Assembly (NCBI GenBank): GCA_021740785.1
Contig: JAIOZI010000044.1
Coordinates: forward strand, 1-45,602
Source: Melioribacteraceae bacterium
Lineage (GTDB): Bacteria; Bacteroidota; Ignavibacteria; Ignavibacteriales; Melioribacteraceae
DNA length: 45,602 nt
Direction: 5' to 3'
This document shows, in pieces, positions 43,968-45,602 of this stretch (positions are counted from its first letter, which is position 1; the number at the start of each line of letters is the position of its first letter). The position numbers and the translations under genes are program-made. The notes beneath the pieces were generated by a model that saw nothing but the letters and a program-made list of their open reading frames with translations, had not been told where the DNA came from and did no database searches.

Positions 43968-45398
43968 ATGAAACCGGTGATTTTATTTCTCGCATTAATT
44001 TTATCATTCGTAAGTGTTGATGCTCAACAGTTGTTAAATTTACAAGATGCGCTCGATATTGCACTTGGGGAGAGTTATGATATTAAATCGGCGGAATATA
44101 CTTTACTTGCATCTCAGAAAAATCTGGAAGCGGCAAAGTTAGGACTGCTCTCATCCGTTGATTTGGAATTTGATTTACCGCGTTATTCCCGTTCACTTTC
44201 AAGTCAGTTTAATACCGCTACCGGCACAGAACAATTTTTTGATATCGGGAACACGACGGTTGAAGGGAGGTTGTTTGTAAATCAGCCGATAATATTTACG
44301 AACGGAACGGTTTCGTTAATTGGTTCTATGTTTGGGCGCGATCAATTCGGCAGCGGGTTTCTCGGTACAAGGAGGGATTATTATTCCAACCTCAGCATTA
44401 GTCTCCGTCAGCCGTTATTCGTTTTTAATGATCAAGCGGCAAGCCTTGAGAGAGCGGAAATTAATCTGGAAAAAACCGAACGAAATTATACTAGAACCGA
44501 ACGAGAAATAATTTATAATGTCACCTCGAATTTCTATAATCTTTACAAATCCAAGAAGAATGTTGAAATTGCGGAAGAAAAGGTGAGGCAGACTGAAAGC
44601 TCATTTGAAACCGCATCAAATAAATTAAAAGCCGGTTTGATTGCGGAAGTAGAAGCGCTTCAGCTTGAAGTTGATTTAGCATCAAGCAGAAATGAACTGC
44701 TGAATTCCAAACAGAATTATCAAGATGCGCTGAATGAATTTAAGTTATTGATCGGGTTGACATTATCAGATGATATTGATATCGAGGCGCAGATAGAATA
44801 TATGCCGGTTAAGGTCGACTTAAACGATGCGGTGTTGAATGCAATTAAAAACAGACCGGATATACTGAATGCAGAAGATGATATTTATTTAAGTGGACTG
44901 AGAATTGATGAAATTGATTCCCGCAGAACGATAAAGGCAGAACTGAATGCAAATTACGGTATCAATAAAAATGACGATCTTTTCAATAAGATTTTTAATG
45001 ATTTCGATGATTCGCGCAGAGTTACAATGACTTTATCAATCCCCGTTTGGGATTGGGGGCAGAACGGAAGGGAAGTTGAAGCGGCTGAAGCGAATTACAA
45101 ATTGTCGCAGCTCAATCATGCCAATCTTGAAGATCAAATTGAGAAGGAAGTAATTGCGGCAATCAATAAATTGAATTCGGCAAAGGCGCGGGTTGAAGTC
45201 CTAAGTAAATCCGTAGACGTTGCTGAGAAGAGCTATAATATAAGTCTGGAACGTTTCAAGTCCGGAACAATTACAAGTTTTGATTTATCGCAGGTTCAGC
45301 TTCGCTTGACCGATGCAAAACTCAACAGCCTAAGCGCATTGATCGATTACAAAATCGCACTCGCCGATTTGGAACGTAAAACTTATTTGGATTATTGA
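43968..45398 (+). CDS. TolC-family outer membrane efflux protein
   Basis: A 476-residue protein with a signal peptide (MKPVILFLALILSFVSVDAQ) and the OEP repeat architecture. Two related halves each have long helices (LNLQDALDIALGESYDIKSA; later ALQLEVDLASSRNELLNSKQ) and beta strands that build the trimeric channel. FKSGTITSFDLSQVQLRLTDA lies near the end, given in parts as FKSGTITSFDL and SQVQLRLTDAKLN. It forms the outer-membrane exit for the adaptor and permease encoded just upstream, 51 bases away, with AAGGAAA before the ATG. This is the last gene of the operon. Confidence 0.92.
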   Translation: MKPVILFLALILSFVSVDAQQLLNLQDALDIALGESYDIKSAEYTLLASQKNLEAAKLGLLSSVDLEFDLPRYSRSLSSQFNTATGTEQFFDIGNTTVEGRLFVNQPIIFTNGTVSLIGSMFGRDQFGSGFLGTRRDYYSNLSISLRQPLFVFNDQAASLERAEINLEKTERNYTRTEREIIYNVTSNFYNLYKSKKNVEIAEEKVRQTESSFETASNKLKAGLIAEVEALQLEVDLASSRNELLNSKQNYQDALNEFKLLIGLTLSDDIDIEAQIEYMPVKVDLNDAVLNAIKNRPDILNAEDDIYLSGLRIDEIDSRRTIKAELNANYGINKNDDLFNKIFNDFDDSRRVTMTLSIPVWDWGQNGREVEAAEANYKLSQLNHANLEDQIEKEVIAAINKLNSAKARVEVLSKSVDVAEKSYNISLERFKSGTITSFDLSQVQLRLTDAKLNSLSALIDYKIALADLERKTYLDY

Positions 45399-45426
45399 TT
45401 AATACTAAAACACCACAGACTTGTAA

Positions 45427-45444
45427 AGCGACATTCATGTCGCT
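45427..45444. repeat. Short perfect hairpin after the export operon
   Basis: AGCGACAT, two-base loop TC, ATGTCGCT: an 8-bp perfect stem 29 bases after the TolC-like stop. It lacks a T tract, so it is more like an interspersed palindromic repeat than a terminator, though it could still stabilise the 3' end of the transcript. Confidence 0.45.
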
Positions 45445-45514
45445 CAGAACTACGCAAATACAATTAACTGCTAGTCTGCTTAGGCCAAGTTGCTAATATT
45501 CGTTATGTTTGTAT

Positions 45515-45602
45515 ATGATTGCTCAAGAAAGATATCCAAAAGATTTTCAGGAGTTTCTTCATCAATTCAAGACCGAAGACGATTGTTGGAATTATCTTTT
45601 TG
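45515..45602 (+). CDS. IS1595-like transposase, N-terminal 29 codons (cut by window edge)
   Basis: From the ATG at 45515 the frame reads MIAQERYPKDFQEFLHQF, then KTEDDCWNYLF, and runs off the window. This is the characteristic opening of IS1595-group transposases: a (F/Y)P.....F...F....C..YL pattern that normally leads into a RWP.GF.CP.C zinc-binding segment just beyond the edge. The insertion sequence would therefore begin in 45445-45514 and extend to the right. The left terminal repeat could not be identified with confidence. Confidence 0.65.
   Translation, partial: MIAQERYPKDFQEFLHQFKTEDDCWNYLF

Overview
The window looks like chromosome of a low-GC bacterium of the Bacteroidota/Chlorobiota group, most likely Ignavibacteria (Ignavibacteriales or Melioribacteraceae). 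Three things point there. The first protein ends in a type IX secretion (T9SS type A) sorting domain with the LSQNYPNPFNPTT signature. The housekeeping sigma factor is the short Bacteroidota/Chlorobi form. Intergenic DNA is full of the degenerate word-like repeats that I associate with Ignavibacteria. This placement is inference, since there is no rRNA here. I saw no tRNA, rRNA or CRISPR array.

Layout. 1-1127: C-terminal part of a T9SS-exported protein with a strong terminator. 1209-2418: about 1.2 kb of non-coding repeat mosaic. 2419-9605 (+): Lon-like protease, pyruvate kinase, the AmrS-type radical SAM enzyme, a small secreted protein, a polytopic membrane protein and an overlapping histidine kinase. 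The last two may be one protein joined by a +1 frameshift at CTT-TGA. 9608-20456 (-): a tightly packed operon read as GNAT acetyltransferase, ornithine/alanine-racemase-like enzyme, sodium:solute symporter, PfkB sugar kinase, sucrose-phosphate synthase/phosphatase fusion, sucrose synthase, M20 amidohydrolase, alanine racemase. It can make, cleave and re-phosphorylate the products of sucrose, and it couples this to amino-acid racemisation and acetyl-group chemistry. A compatible-solute role is a plausible but unproven reading.

20881-21738 (-): primary sigma factor with a TTG start and its own terminator. 22075-24739 (+): TonB-dependent receptor broken by a single-base frameshift near its C terminus. 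24750-25199 (-): small secreted NTF2-like protein. 25281-25891: inverted repeats, including a 187-bp element with terminal inverted repeats and symmetric hairpins just before mfd. 25892-29750 (+): Mfd and a haem-binding protein. 29981-35825 (+): complete pyruvate dehydrogenase complex (E1, E2, E3), closed by a terminator.

36178-41132 is an accessory patch: a BrnT/BrnA toxin-antitoxin pair, a possible 40-residue membrane peptide, a secreted DUF4139 protein, a YitT-family membrane protein, a VapB/VapC pair, a second copy (inverted) of the 2-kb repeat family, and a rhomboid protease whose start abuts that repeat. 41230-45398 (+): membrane-fusion adaptor, MacB-type permease without ATPase, and TolC-like outer-membrane protein. 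The window ends inside the first codons of an IS1595-like transposase.

The points most worth following are the CTT-TGA junction in the kinase module, the 187-bp palindromic element, the mosaic repeat shared in opposite orientation by two loci 38 kb apart, and the mixed sucrose/racemase operon.
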